Below, one piece after another: positions 23,667-32,319 of a stretch of 64,000 nucleotides of DNA. The DNA comes from Synechococcus sp. BIOS-E4-1 (GTDB lineage: Bacteria; Cyanobacteriota; Cyanobacteriia; PCC-6307; Cyanobiaceae). The position numbers and the translations under genes were made by a program. The stretch covers positions 2,377,494 to 2,441,493 of the forward strand of contig NZ_CP047935.1 of the NCBI RefSeq assembly GCF_014279995.1, read 5' to 3'. Within the stretch, counting starts at the first letter, position 1, and every line of letters begins with the position of its first letter. The notes below the pieces were generated by a model. The model saw only the letters and a program-made list of their open reading frames with translations, did no database searches and was not told where the DNA came from.

Positions 23667-24895
23667 GTCCACTCCTGCTCCGGATTGAACTGAAGCCGCT
23701 CCTGAGAAAGCTTCTGCCACAAAGTCTCCGGAGAGAGTCCAGCGCGGTGTGCGAGTTGCTGAAGGGCATCCCGCTCGGGCTTCACGGACTGAGTTCCGTC
23801 CGGCTTCAACATCTGCTTGGCCGCCAGCTCACCCCATGGAGTGCTGAGAACGCCTCGACGCCGCGGCAGCACCCAGCGCCCCTGACGCCGCTCGCGCAGA
23901 CCCAGGGTTGGACTGTCCCTCCACCAGATCCGGCGCAGATCAGCTGCCTGCTCAGGCAGCACCAGTGCCGTCACGGCAGTTCCTGGACGTCCCTTCTTCA
24001 TCTGCAGCGGAGAGCAGGCGACATCCAAAGCACCCGAATCACGCAGCTGCTGAATCAGCCATGCCATGGCTTCAGCCGAAACATCGTCAATCCAGGCCTC
24101 CTGAATGATCAGGTCCTGCCAACGGGGCTGGTTGGTTGCACCAGAGACCTGAGGATGCTGACGGATGAGGCGCAGCAAGTTAGGGCGGTCCAGCTCACGA
24201 TGGCCCAGGCCAGTTCCAACAGCCTCAGGAGCCAACTTCTCTGGCCATCCAAAGCCATCGGCCAGCACAGCCATCAGAGCCAGACCTGTCGGAGTTGTCA
24301 GCTCAGCTTCTGGCCAGTCCCCGCCCCAGCGCAGTTCCACACCATGACATCGCGCCAGCTCGAGTACGGCTGGAGCAGGGACCGGCAGCAGGCCGTGAGC
24401 CGTGGCAACTCCGCCCCGTCCTGCTGGAGGAGGGACACACCAGAGTGATGTCGGATTGAGATGCTCGATGGCAGCACAAACCCCAACCACATCCACAAGG
24501 CTGTCCATGGCTCCAACTTCATGGAAATGCACATGATCAGCGGCAATGCCGTGAACGGCTGCCTCGGCTTCAGCGAGAGCGGTGAACACCGACAACACCT
24601 TGTCGTGCAAAAAGGGAGAGAGCGCAGCCGTGAGGATTCTTTGCCGCAACTCGCCCCAGTGGCGATGAAGCGGATGTTCCTCCCGCGACTCAACCTCGAG
24701 ACGCAGGCCGCGCAGGCCTCCGTTATGCGCCTCCTCGACTCGAAGGGCATACCCATTCTCAAAACCCAGGGCACGCAGCGGCGCGTGAATCACTTCTGGG
24801 GAAACCCCCAGATCCAGACAGGACGCCAACAACATGTCCCCGGCCAGGCCCGTCGGGCAATCCACCACGTAGGAGGCGGCGAGGCCAGGCGTCAT
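23660..24895 (-). CDS. larC: nickel insertion protein LarC (DUF111)
   Basis: LarC is a CTP-dependent cyclometallase that puts nickel into the pincer cofactor of lactate racemase-type enzymes. At 411 residues it has full length with DCPTGLAGDMLLASCLDLG at the N-terminus, the HFHEVGAMDSLVDVVG motif near residue 120, TTPTGLALMAVL, and MKKGRPGTAVTALV in the C-terminal part. LarA, LarB and LarE are not in the window. Its start overlaps the upstream protease-like gene by 4 bases and its end overlaps the following membrane protein gene. Confidence 0.9.
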   Translation of the reverse strand: MTPGLAASYVVDCPTGLAGDMLLASCLDLGVSPEVIHAPLRALGFENGYALRVEEAHNGGLRGLRLEVESREEHPLHRHWGELRQRILTAALSPFLHDKVLSVFTALAEAEAAVHGIAADHVHFHEVGAMDSLVDVVGVCAAIEHLNPTSLWCVPPPAGRGGVATAHGLLPVPAPAVLELARCHGVELRWGGDWPEAELTTPTGLALMAVLADGFGWPEKLAPEAVGTGLGHRELDRPNLLRLIRQHPQVSGATNQPRWQDLIIQEAWIDDVSAEAMAWLIQQLRDSGALDVACSPLQMKKGRPGTAVTALVLPEQAADLRRIWWRDSPTLGLRERRQGRWVLPRRRGVLSTPWGELAAKQMLKPDGTQSVKPERDALQQLAHRAGLSPETLWQKLSQERLQFNPEQEWTC

Positions 24896-25530
24896 GCCAC
24901 CTCCGGATCGAGGCCCTCCAGCAGCCTTTCAGCGACAGCGTCCAGATCATCCAGACGCTTCTTCAGCAACTGCTCCACCTCACGTCGAGCACGTCGCTGT
25001 TCACGTTGTGCCGTTTCCACATCCTGACCTGACATTCCCCAGATCCTGCCAAGCAGCGCCCGGTCATCAGCCCCTCCCCTTGCTGATCCCTCCAACAGGG
25101 TTTCTGCCACCATTCCCGCCTGAAGCACGCGGCTCCAGCGGCGCAGATCCTCCATGGGTAAGCGGACCTGATCAGGGAGGTCGAATTCGGTTGCTCCATT
25201 GCAGCGCAGGCCAGCCTCCAGACAGGGACGGGTACCCACCAGCACGCGCCGCACCTTCATCTCTTCTTCACGCGCAACCAGCCAGTGACCAGCTTCGTGG
25301 CGTGCCACCCGTCGCAGACGCATCCGACCTCCAGGGAGAGCTTCGGCCAGCAGATGACCACCCATCCCTTCGAGCTGGGAAGCATCAAGGGTGAGACCCA
25401 GCAAACCTCCACCCACCAGCAGAGCGATCCAGGCAGGCGATAGTCCCACCAACGGCCCAAACACCGCGAGACCTGTGCAACCGGCCACTGCCAGACCCGC
25501 CGTGGTGGCAGAGACGGGAGATGCGTTCAT
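24892..25530 (-). CDS. FtsH-like M41 membrane peptidase without AAA domain
   Basis: A 212-residue protein with two N-terminal hydrophobic segments (to about residue 48) followed by a helical domain containing HEAGH (RRVARHEAGHWLVA), the zinc signature of M41 peptidases such as FtsH. Further regions (LQAGMVAETLLEGSARGGADD) also resemble the M41 domain. No AAA ATPase module is present, so it cannot unfold substrates alone. Annotations in cyanobacteria call such proteins ATP-dependent Zn protease. It starts within the stop of the upstream gene and overlaps larC by 4 bases. Confidence 0.78.
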   Translation of the reverse strand: MNASPVSATTAGLAVAGCTGLAVFGPLVGLSPAWIALLVGGGLLGLTLDASQLEGMGGHLLAEALPGGRMRLRRVARHEAGHWLVAREEEMKVRRVLVGTRPCLEAGLRCNGATEFDLPDQVRLPMEDLRRWSRVLQAGMVAETLLEGSARGGADDRALLGRIWGMSGQDVETAQREQRRARREVEQLLKKRLDDLDAVAERLLEGLDPEVA

Positions 25531-26180
25531 CAGCTGCGAGCCGACCGACTGCGGTCTGCAGGGCGGCGGGAGGCACCACCACGTCCCTTGCCTCCACGGG
25601 TTGGCATCGGTGCGATCACTTCTGCCGCCTGCACATGAAGCATCTGTCCCTGGCGACGCACGTCGAGGCTGACGAAATGGCGTAAATGCGCAAGCTCCAC
25701 ATCACCACTGAGCTGCAACTTGAAGGGCAAAGGGCGAAAGCCATCAGCGCGTGGCTGCTGACGAACCTTGATAACGACCTCGGAAGCTTCTGGCTTGGTG
25801 TAGATGAGCTCGCCCCTGATCGAGAAGTAATCGTCGCCTTCAGGCAGCTCATCCATGGACGCGTCCGTGGATGCTGTCTCTTCATCCGAAGCTGAGAGGG
25901 TGCTGGGCTCCCAGATTCCAGCGATTTGGAGATGCAACTGGCCTGCCTCTCTGCACCGCGGGTACACCACCCAGAGGTGAGGCTTGCTCATGTCGAGATG
26001 ACGGCGCATCAACGTGAGCATGCGCCCCAAAACAACAGCATCAAGTTTCTGGCCATCGGCATCAACCAAATGGCCACGGGTGCTCTGATCTTCAGATTCG
26101 GGCCGGAACATTCCGCGCACGACGCCGATTGCCCGGTATTGCAGCGGCTCGGTCACCGCAGGGATGGGATGGTCGCGCAT
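25530..26180 (-). CDS. conserved hypothetical protein
   Basis: About 216 residues from ATG 26180 (MRDHPIPAVTEPLQYRAIG); in-frame starts at 26195 and 26231 are also possible. The first part looks like a beta-barrel (YRAIGVVRGMFRPESEDQ, then GHLVDADGQKLDAVVLGR), followed by an acidic linker and a second strand-rich block (FKLQLSGDVELAHLRHFVSL). The C-terminus is Gly/Arg-rich (TRGGKGRGGASRR), typical of nucleic-acid binding tails. Function unknown. First gene of the operon that continues with the M41-like peptidase and larC, sharing one base with the next start. Confidence 0.65.
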   Translation of the reverse strand: MRDHPIPAVTEPLQYRAIGVVRGMFRPESEDQSTRGHLVDADGQKLDAVVLGRMLTLMRRHLDMSKPHLWVVYPRCREAGQLHLQIAGIWEPSTLSASDEETASTDASMDELPEGDDYFSIRGELIYTKPEASEVVIKVRQQPRADGFRPLPFKLQLSGDVELAHLRHFVSLDVRRQGQMLHVQAAEVIAPMPTRGGKGRGGASRRPADRSRSARS

Positions 26181-26266
26181 CAGATTCAGGTGCATCCACT
26201 GGCCCGTGGCAACTCTAGCCAGCTTCGACAAAGACCCTCAGACTGGCGAAGCATTCCCACGACACG

Positions 26267-26986
26267 GTGCCGGGATACAGGCGTCAAACGACGAAAACAC
26301 TGGCGAGCTTGGGCGCAGTTGCAGGGCTGTGTGTGGTCGCAGGTTGGACAGTGACCCATCTCTGGACTGAGACTCACTCCCCGACAACCATTCAGAAACA
26401 CTCCTCCGCCGCCGAAGTCTCAGGTCTGGAGATTCTCAAAACTCAGGTTCAGAGCCATCCGAGCGACTGGCGATGGTCACTGTTGCTGGCTCGCGCGCAG
26501 TACGAGGACGGAGATCGAGAAGCAGCCCTCCGCACCTTGAGGCCTTTGCAGCGCCTGCACCCCGATCGGCTCGAAGTGATGACCTTGTGGGCTTTTCTTT
26601 CACAGGAGACCGACCAGGGCGCAGAGCCAATCAAGCGCCTGAGCGCACGTTTTGAATCCCTTCCGGCTGAACGTCGGCTGAAGCTGGGAATGCTGTTGGC
26701 CGATCTGCAGCGCTTGTCAGGTGACACAAAAAAAGCTTCCGATCGCTACCGCAACCTGATCGACGACAACCCTCAACGACCTGAGCCATTGCTGGCGTTC
26801 GCCCTGCTGAAACGGGATCAGGGTCAAGGAGACGCTGCCATCGCCCTGCTCAGGAAAGCCAGGACACTGAACAAAAACCTGGCACCAACTGGCACTGATC
26901 TACAGACACTTGAACTGCGCTGGGCTCTCGAAGCTGCACGGAACAGACCGGCCAAGCCAGGCCTCAAGGCTGTGAAAACTCCCTGA
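26267..26986 (+). CDS. tetratricopeptide-repeat protein, membrane-anchored
   Basis: A 239-residue protein with a basic N-terminus and one hydrophobic helix (LASLGAVAGLCVVAGWTVTHL), then three to four TPR-like helical repeats (SLLLARAQYEDGDREAALRT, LLADLQRLSGDTKKASDRYR, LAFALLKRDQGQGDAAIALL). The repeats probably act as a protein-binding scaffold on the cytoplasmic or periplasmic face. Start GTG 26267. Divergent from the hypothetical gene at 25530-26180, convergent with the next gene and overlapping it by 23 bases. Confidence 0.75.
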   Translation: MPGYRRQTTKTLASLGAVAGLCVVAGWTVTHLWTETHSPTTIQKHSSAAEVSGLEILKTQVQSHPSDWRWSLLLARAQYEDGDREAALRTLRPLQRLHPDRLEVMTLWAFLSQETDQGAEPIKRLSARFESLPAERRLKLGMLLADLQRLSGDTKKASDRYRNLIDDNPQRPEPLLAFALLKRDQGQGDAAIALLRKARTLNKNLAPTGTDLQTLELRWALEAARNRPAKPGLKAVKTP

Positions 26987-27260
26987 GGGCCTCATCAATG
27001 GCATCGACTGGATCGGTGGCATCGTTCATGGAAGTCGCCTGACGCAGAGACCTCATCAATTCCATGGGGTTTGTGACATCCAGGACCGATCCCTTCTTCT
27101 TGCCTTCTCCGGGGAGTGTGTTGTAGATGTCGCGGTCCTCATTGCGCTCAATCACACTCGGCTGTGAAAGCGTTGTCTGTGAGTAGACAGCAGGGCAAAC
27201 CGAGAGCATTGCGCTGCATACGGCGAACGCAACACCGGAGGTCAGGCGGAGCGATTGCAT
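26964..27260 (-). CDS. small exported protein, unknown
   Basis: A 98-residue protein with a signal peptide (MQSLRLTSGVAFAVCSAMLS, then VCPAVYSQ). The mature part is polar and partly disordered (IERNEDRDIYNTLPGEGKKKG) with a predicted helix near the end (NPMELMRSLRQA). ATG 27260 is chosen because it begins the signal peptide. No family recognised. Divergent from xth, 62 bases away. Confidence 0.6.
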   Translation of the reverse strand: MQSLRLTSGVAFAVCSAMLSVCPAVYSQTTLSQPSVIERNEDRDIYNTLPGEGKKKGSVLDVTNPMELMRSLRQATSMNDATDPVDAIDEALREFSQP

Positions 27261-27322
27261 GGGATCGAATGCTCGGTTGCGGTTGATGCTAAGGGTCTCC
27301 AATCAGGTGCATCAGGGTCTCC

Positions 27323-28168
27323 GTGCAGATCGCAAGCTGGAATGTCAATTCGATTCGCACTCGACTGGATCACGTCGTCCGCTGGTTGGAGCAGAGCGGT
27401 GTGGATCTGCTGGCCCTGCAGGAGACCAAGGTTGATGATCCGCTCTTTCCGCTCGAGCCCTTCCAATCCAGGGGTTACAACGTCAGCGTCCATGGTCAGA
27501 AGTCCTACAACGGAGTGGCCCTGATCAGCCGGCATCCCCTGGAGGACGTGCGCTTGGGGTTCATCGGAGAACTGGGGACTGATCCTGAAGCTGAAGAGCT
27601 GGGTCAGCAGAAGAGGGTGATCAGTGCTCTTGTCGATGGGATCAGGGTGATCAATCTCTACGTGCCCAACGGTTCCAGCCTCGAATCCGAGAAATACGGC
27701 TACAAACTGAACTGGCTCTCATGCCTGGCGAGGTATCTGCGGGCAGCTCAGACAAGGGACGAGCCCCTCTGCGTTGTGGGTGATTTCAATATCGGACCGG
27801 AAGCCAGAGACCTGCATGACCCCGATCGTCTCAGCGGAGGAATCATGGCTTCAGATGCTGAACGCGATGCCCTGGTCCAGGCGCTTGGTGATGATCTCAA
27901 AGATGCCTTCCGGCTGTTCGAGACGGGAAGCGGCCACTGGAGCTGGTGGGACTACCGCAGCGGTGCATGGAACCGTGACAGCGGCTGGAGAATTGATCAC
28001 ATCTACCTGAGCTGCGATCTTCAGGAACTTGCCCTCAGCTGCCAGATCGACAAAAGGGAGCGTGGCCGAGAGCAACCCAGTGACCATGCACCTGTGGTGG
28101 TTGATCTCTCCTGGGAGCTGGAGGAGGAGGAGGTTGATGATGATCAGGAGACCTTCATCGCTGATTGA
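27323..28168 (+). CDS. xth: exodeoxyribonuclease III (AP endonuclease)
   Basis: Cuts DNA 5' of abasic sites and degrades duplex DNA 3'-5' in base-excision repair. The 281-residue EEP-fold protein has the family motifs ASWNVNSIRTRL at the N-terminus, LLALQETKVDD (metal-binding Glu), LYVPNGSS, VVGDFNIGPE, WRIDHIYLS, and the C-terminal SDHAPVVVDL with catalytic Asp-His. GTG 27323 starts it directly at the conserved core (MQIASWN). An acidic tail (EEEEVDDDQE) ends the protein. Confidence 0.95.
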   Translation: MQIASWNVNSIRTRLDHVVRWLEQSGVDLLALQETKVDDPLFPLEPFQSRGYNVSVHGQKSYNGVALISRHPLEDVRLGFIGELGTDPEAEELGQQKRVISALVDGIRVINLYVPNGSSLESEKYGYKLNWLSCLARYLRAAQTRDEPLCVVGDFNIGPEARDLHDPDRLSGGIMASDAERDALVQALGDDLKDAFRLFETGSGHWSWWDYRSGAWNRDSGWRIDHIYLSCDLQELALSCQIDKRERGREQPSDHAPVVVDLSWELEEEEVDDDQETFIAD

Positions 28169-28518
28169 AGCCACAGGCCTGTGGCAGAGCTGTTGACAGC
28201 AGGCTGGTGGCAGCAAGGCTGTTCAAAAAGCGCCCTATCCCGGCCTGAAGAGAGGATGCGGACCAGTTCATCCTCGATCCGTCACAGTCTTAAACAAGTC
28301 GTTCTTTGGCGCGACCTACAACGCCACATAAGGCTGGGAATCGGCTCAGATCCGGCTTGGACGCTGTCCAGGCGAGGCCTGATCAGGGCCTAAAACACGA
28401 TGCCGATGTCTGTATCACAAGTTCCGGAATCCCCGCTTCCTACACAGATCAGCCGTTTTGGCACGTTCTTGGGTCAGGATGTGGCACGGTTTGCATCGGC
28501 CCCTTGGCATCCGCCCCC
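28169..28518. other. upstream region of hemL
   Basis: 350 bases with no separate gene that I can support. The frame of hemL stays open back to 28306, but the protein family begins at 28519, so the extra codons are probably untranslated leader. The region likely holds the hemL promoter; a TA-rich TCACAGTCTTAAACAAG lies near 28280. Confidence 0.4.
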
Positions 28519-29820
28519 GTGACAGCACCAAGCTTGAACACCAGTCGCTCCCAGGAGCTGTTCAGTGCCGCCCAGGCTCTGATGCCTGGTGGCGTGAGCT
28601 CCCCAGTGCGTGCATTCAAATCTGTGGGTGGCCAGCCGATCGTCTTCGATCGAGTCAAGGGCGCCTACGCCTGGGACGTTGATGACAACAAATACATCGA
28701 TTACGTGGGCAGTTGGGGACCTGCGATCTGTGGCCACGCCCATCCCGAAGTCATCAGTGCGCTTCAGGAAACGATCGAAAAAGGCACCAGCTTCGGAGCC
28801 CCCTGCGCTCTTGAGAATGCCCTGGCTGAGATGGTGATCGATGCCGTTCCGAGCGTGGAGATGGTGCGCTTCGTGAACAGCGGCACAGAAGCCTGCATGG
28901 CCGTGCTGCGACTGATGCGCGCCTTCACAGGTCGCGACAAGGTCATCAAGTTCGAAGGTTGCTACCACGGCCATGCGGACATGTTCCTGGTGAAGGCCGG
29001 TTCCGGTGTGGCCACCCTCGGCCTACCTGACTCACCTGGCGTTCCCCGCAGCACCACTGCCAATACCCTCACAGCGCCTTACAACGATCTGGAGGCCGTC
29101 AAGCAGCTCTTCGCTGAAAACCCGGATGCCATTTCAGGTGTGATTCTCGAGCCCATCGTTGGCAATGCCGGGTTCATCCAGCCCGAGCCTGGTTTCCTTG
29201 AGGGTTTGCGCGAACTCACCAAGGAGAACGGTGCACTGCTGGTCTTTGACGAGGTCATGACGGGGTTCCGCATCAGTTACGGCGGCGCCCAGGCCCATTT
29301 CGGTGTCACCCCTGATCTCACCACCATGGGCAAAGTGATTGGCGGAGGACTCCCTGTAGGGGCCTACGGAGGTCGACGCGAAATCATGGAGATGGTGGCT
29401 CCTGCGGGCCCCATGTACCAGGCCGGCACGCTGAGCGGAAACCCCCTCGCCATGACTGCTGGCATAAAGACGCTCGAGCTTCTGAAGCAGCCCGGTAGCT
29501 ACGAAAAACTCACCGCAACCACTGAGAAGCTGGCGACTGGCATCAATGAGGCTGCGACCTCTGCCGGCCTTCCGATCACGACCGGAAGCGTGAGCGCCAT
29601 GTTCGGCTTCTTCCTTTGCGAAGGGCCTGTGCGCAACTTCGAAGAGGCGAAGGCAACCGATGCTGAACGCTTCGGCAAACTGCATCGCGCCATGCTTGAG
29701 CGTGGCGTGTACCTGGCTCCATCAGCCTTCGAGGCCGGCTTCACCTCCCTGGCCCATTCCGACGCGGACATCGAAGCAACGATTCAGGCATTCCGAGACA
29801 GCTTCGCTGCTGTCGCCTGA
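28519..29820 (+). CDS. hemL: glutamate-1-semialdehyde 2,1-aminomutase
   Basis: Converts glutamate-1-semialdehyde to 5-aminolevulinate, the first dedicated step of tetrapyrrole synthesis in cyanobacteria and plants. It is a PLP enzyme of 433 residues, the normal length, with [17 protein letters not shown] at the N-terminus, [31 protein letters not shown], the PLP aspartate in [12 protein letters not shown], and the PLP lysine in [21 protein letters not shown] 28519 is chosen because it begins the family's usual N-terminus. Confidence 0.97.
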   Translation: MTAPSLNTSRSQELFSAAQALMPGGVSSPVRAFKSVGGQPIVFDRVKGAYAWDVDDNKYIDYVGSWGPAICGHAHPEVISALQETIEKGTSFGAPCALENALAEMVIDAVPSVEMVRFVNSGTEACMAVLRLMRAFTGRDKVIKFEGCYHGHADMFLVKAGSGVATLGLPDSPGVPRSTTANTLTAPYNDLEAVKQLFAENPDAISGVILEPIVGNAGFIQPEPGFLEGLRELTKENGALLVFDEVMTGFRISYGGAQAHFGVTPDLTTMGKVIGGGLPVGAYGGRREIMEMVAPAGPMYQAGTLSGNPLAMTAGIKTLELLKQPGSYEKLTATTEKLATGINEAATSAGLPITTGSVSAMFGFFLCEGPVRNFEEAKATDAERFGKLHRAMLERGVYLAPSAFEAGFTSLAHSDADIEATIQAFRDSFAAVA

Positions 29821-29841
29821 TTCCGAATCAGGCTCACCCCT

Positions 29842-31137
29842 ATGCCATATCCCAGCATCGGCATGGGGTCCCAGCTCAAAAAGGCATTGGTCGGCTTGAC
29901 CCTCTTGGTCGTATCAATGCAGGGCTCTCCCAGCCGGGGAGGCCCACTTCAGACCTGGCTTGAGCTGCCTGAATGGATCGATCTCAGCATCGACTACACG
30001 GCAGAGCCCATGGCAGGAATCAGCGGTGGTGCCAATCCTTCAGCCTCGAGCTGGTATCAGGCTGTGGTGCTCGATCTGTCCCTGAGCAGCGGTTTTGGCA
30101 AAAGCCAGCAGCACTGGAATGAACTGGACCACTGGCAGCTCAATGTGCAGCTGACCAACGACGCCGGCAATCCTGATCTGAACAAAGATCTGGGATCTGC
30201 CTTCACGTTGCAGACCCTGGTGAATCCTGTGGGGACCTGGATCACCGAAGCCTCCGTGGTCAGAAATCGCGGTGAAAGCTGGTGGCAAGCAGAGCTTGGC
30301 GTGATGTCGCTGGATCCTGTCATGGCTGGAGAACCAGGCTTTATTTCTGCTCCCGCCATGGGCAGTTACATCAGCTCAGTCCTCAACAACACGTTAAACC
30401 TGCTGATTGTGGGAGTACCGATTGATCCTTTCATAGCTCCTGGAGTCAAACTTCAGGCTCATTCGGAATCTCTTGGTTCACTGGAATATGCTTACTTCTA
30501 CCTGAACCCTCAGACCAGTCTTGCGGCCAGCCTTGGTGTTGATCCAGGGATCCCCAATGTGCAGGGCGGTGTTCAGGCTCTGCAATGGGAAACCAATCCG
30601 CTCCGATCCAGAACTGATCTATCGGCAGAGATCAATATTCCCAATACAAAGGAGACTGTGATCAGACAGTTACCACTGCCTGAAGTTCAGCTCGGAGGCT
30701 ATTTCTCATCAACGCGCCTCTTAGTCGACAATGCAAAGGAGCTTGGAGAAGGAATCAACCGCGGCGTTTACGGATCACTCACCTGGCCTGTGGATGTGCC
30801 GATCGGAATCGACAATCGAGTTTGGGCTGGTGGCACCGTCAGCCTCGACCCTGCCAATAACCCTTACCCGACCTTCATCGCAGGTGGGTGGTTAAGCCAA
30901 GGAATCATTCCTGGCAGACCACTCGATGTGCTTGCACTCGGTCTTGGTCGAACCAGTTTCAGCCCGACCATCAACCCTGGGCTGAGTTACGAGGGAACAA
31001 TCGAGTTGAATTATTCATTTTATCTTTCAGAGATTTTGCAAATTCAGCCAGTGATGCAATGGATTATCAATCCAGGTGGAGAGGGCAAAGTGCCAGGCAT
31101 CTGGGCCGGAGGCGTACAAATCAATTTGAGTCTTTAA
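29842..31137 (+). CDS. OprB-family outer-membrane porin without SLH domain
   Basis: A 431-residue beta-barrel protein with an N-terminal signal region (KKALVGLTLLVVSMQGSPS) and alternating strands ending in the outer-membrane type terminus VQINLSL. OprB-like features are WQLNVQLTNDAGNPDLNKDLG, SWWQAELGVMSLDP and a final IQPVMQWIINPGGEG, as in carbohydrate-selective porins. Most cyanobacterial OprB porins carry an N-terminal SLH domain and coiled coil that bind peptidoglycan; none is present here. It may let small solutes diffuse across the outer membrane. The substrate cannot be inferred. Confidence 0.8.
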   Translation: MPYPSIGMGSQLKKALVGLTLLVVSMQGSPSRGGPLQTWLELPEWIDLSIDYTAEPMAGISGGANPSASSWYQAVVLDLSLSSGFGKSQQHWNELDHWQLNVQLTNDAGNPDLNKDLGSAFTLQTLVNPVGTWITEASVVRNRGESWWQAELGVMSLDPVMAGEPGFISAPAMGSYISSVLNNTLNLLIVGVPIDPFIAPGVKLQAHSESLGSLEYAYFYLNPQTSLAASLGVDPGIPNVQGGVQALQWETNPLRSRTDLSAEINIPNTKETVIRQLPLPEVQLGGYFSSTRLLVDNAKELGEGINRGVYGSLTWPVDVPIGIDNRVWAGGTVSLDPANNPYPTFIAGGWLSQGIIPGRPLDVLALGLGRTSFSPTINPGLSYEGTIELNYSFYLSEILQIQPVMQWIINPGGEGKVPGIWAGGVQINLSL

Positions 31138-31140
31138 AAG

Positions 31141-31635
31141 TCAGCGATAGTTCTCAAACTGAAGCGGCACATCCAGCTCGTCTTCTTTTGAACGTAACAA
31201 CTGAATCACCTGCTGGAGATCATCCTTGCTCTTACCTGTCACCCTGAGACTGTCACCCTGAATGGCCACGGTCACTTTCTTGAGCTCGTCACGCACCATC
31301 TTGCTCATTTTCTTGGCCAGTTCCTGACTGAGTCCCTTCTTGAGCTTGACCATTTGCTGCACACGGTTACCACCCACTGTCTCCGCCGGCTGGAAATCAA
31401 AAATCTTCAGAGATAGGTTTCTTTTTGTAGCCTTGGCCCGCAGAATATCTTCAACAGCTTGCAATGTCATATCACTGGCGGTGGTGATCACAACAGCGGC
31501 GTCTTCGAGATCGATCTCCGTGCCGGAATCCTTGAGGTCATAGCGCTGGGAAACGTCCCTACGAACCTGATCAAGCGTATTCACCAACTCCTGACGGTCA
31601 AAGTCAGAGACCACATCAAATGAATACGAAGCCAT
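31141..31635 (-). CDS. YajQ-family nucleotide-binding protein
   Basis: A 164-residue protein of the YajQ family, which binds cyclic di-GMP in some bacteria and nucleic acid or nucleotides in others. It is complete: SFDVVSDFDRQELVNTLDQV at the N-terminus, LKDSGTEIDLEDAAVVITT, then AQ-like repeat KVTVAIQGDSLRVTGKSKDDLQ and the C-terminal DVPLQFENYR. Cytosolic. Convergent with the porin gene, three bases apart. Its regulatory role in cyanobacteria is not known to me. Confidence 0.93.
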   Translation of the reverse strand: MASYSFDVVSDFDRQELVNTLDQVRRDVSQRYDLKDSGTEIDLEDAAVVITTASDMTLQAVEDILRAKATKRNLSLKIFDFQPAETVGGNRVQQMVKLKKGLSQELAKKMSKMVRDELKKVTVAIQGDSLRVTGKSKDDLQQVIQLLRSKEDELDVPLQFENYR

Positions 31636-31866
31636 TGATCAAGCGTCAGTGGTTGGAGGCTAGCAATGCTCATGAAACCGCTCCTAATAGGACATCTGAC
31701 AAGGGGTGGATAGTGAAAGATGTTCATCTTCAATCAGCAACTCCATTCCAAAACCGCTTCAGAAAGGGCATGACAAAGACGGATACAGACGACTTGGCGA
31801 AGCAGACGGTGTGATCGCATCGATCGACAGTCGATCACTATCCTTTCAACCGCGATTGGCTTGTTT

Positions 31867-32319
31867 GTGTTCATTACGGACCTTCTCACCAGGACGCCCG
31901 CAGCGCCCTATGCCTTGTCACTCGTGTTCTCGGGAGCTGTCGTGATTGCAAGCATCCTTCCCCTGGGTGCCGCCCGATCACAGGCTGATTTCACCCTCGA
32001 CGACATGCAGGCTCCCAGGGCCATGTTCGCCCGTCTTCCCGAGTGGGGAAAACGGGCCAGCTGGGCGCATCAGAACAGCTTTGAAGCGTTCAGCCTGCAT
32101 GCTCCAGCAGCACTTCTGGCCCTGATCGCCGTGCTTCAGATCGGACCACTTCAAGGGCTTGCCATTCCCGCAGCTTTGCTCCAGCCGCTTCTGCGTCTGA
32201 TTTATCTGCCGGCCTATGTGGCCAACATCCCTCCCCTGAGAGGACTGTGCTGGGCCGGCGCCCTGGTTTGCACCGGCATCCTCTACATCGAGGGAGTCAA
32301 AGCTCTGCTGATCGTTTAA
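31867..32319 (+). CDS. MAPEG-family membrane protein
   Basis: A 150-residue protein with four hydrophobic helices and the MAPEG-like core RASWAHQNSFEAFSLHAPAALLALI followed by LLQPLLRLIYLPAYVANIPPLR. The family includes glutathione transferase and peroxidase-type enzymes in eukaryotes; the bacterial role is unclear. GTG 31867 (or TTG 31861) is the most plausible start because the protein needs only a short N-terminus. A 231-base gap upstream holds no gene I can see. The stop overlaps the convergent SPFH gene by 4 bases. Confidence 0.75.
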   Translation: MFITDLLTRTPAAPYALSLVFSGAVVIASILPLGAARSQADFTLDDMQAPRAMFARLPEWGKRASWAHQNSFEAFSLHAPAALLALIAVLQIGPLQGLAIPAALLQPLLRLIYLPAYVANIPPLRGLCWAGALVCTGILYIEGVKALLIV

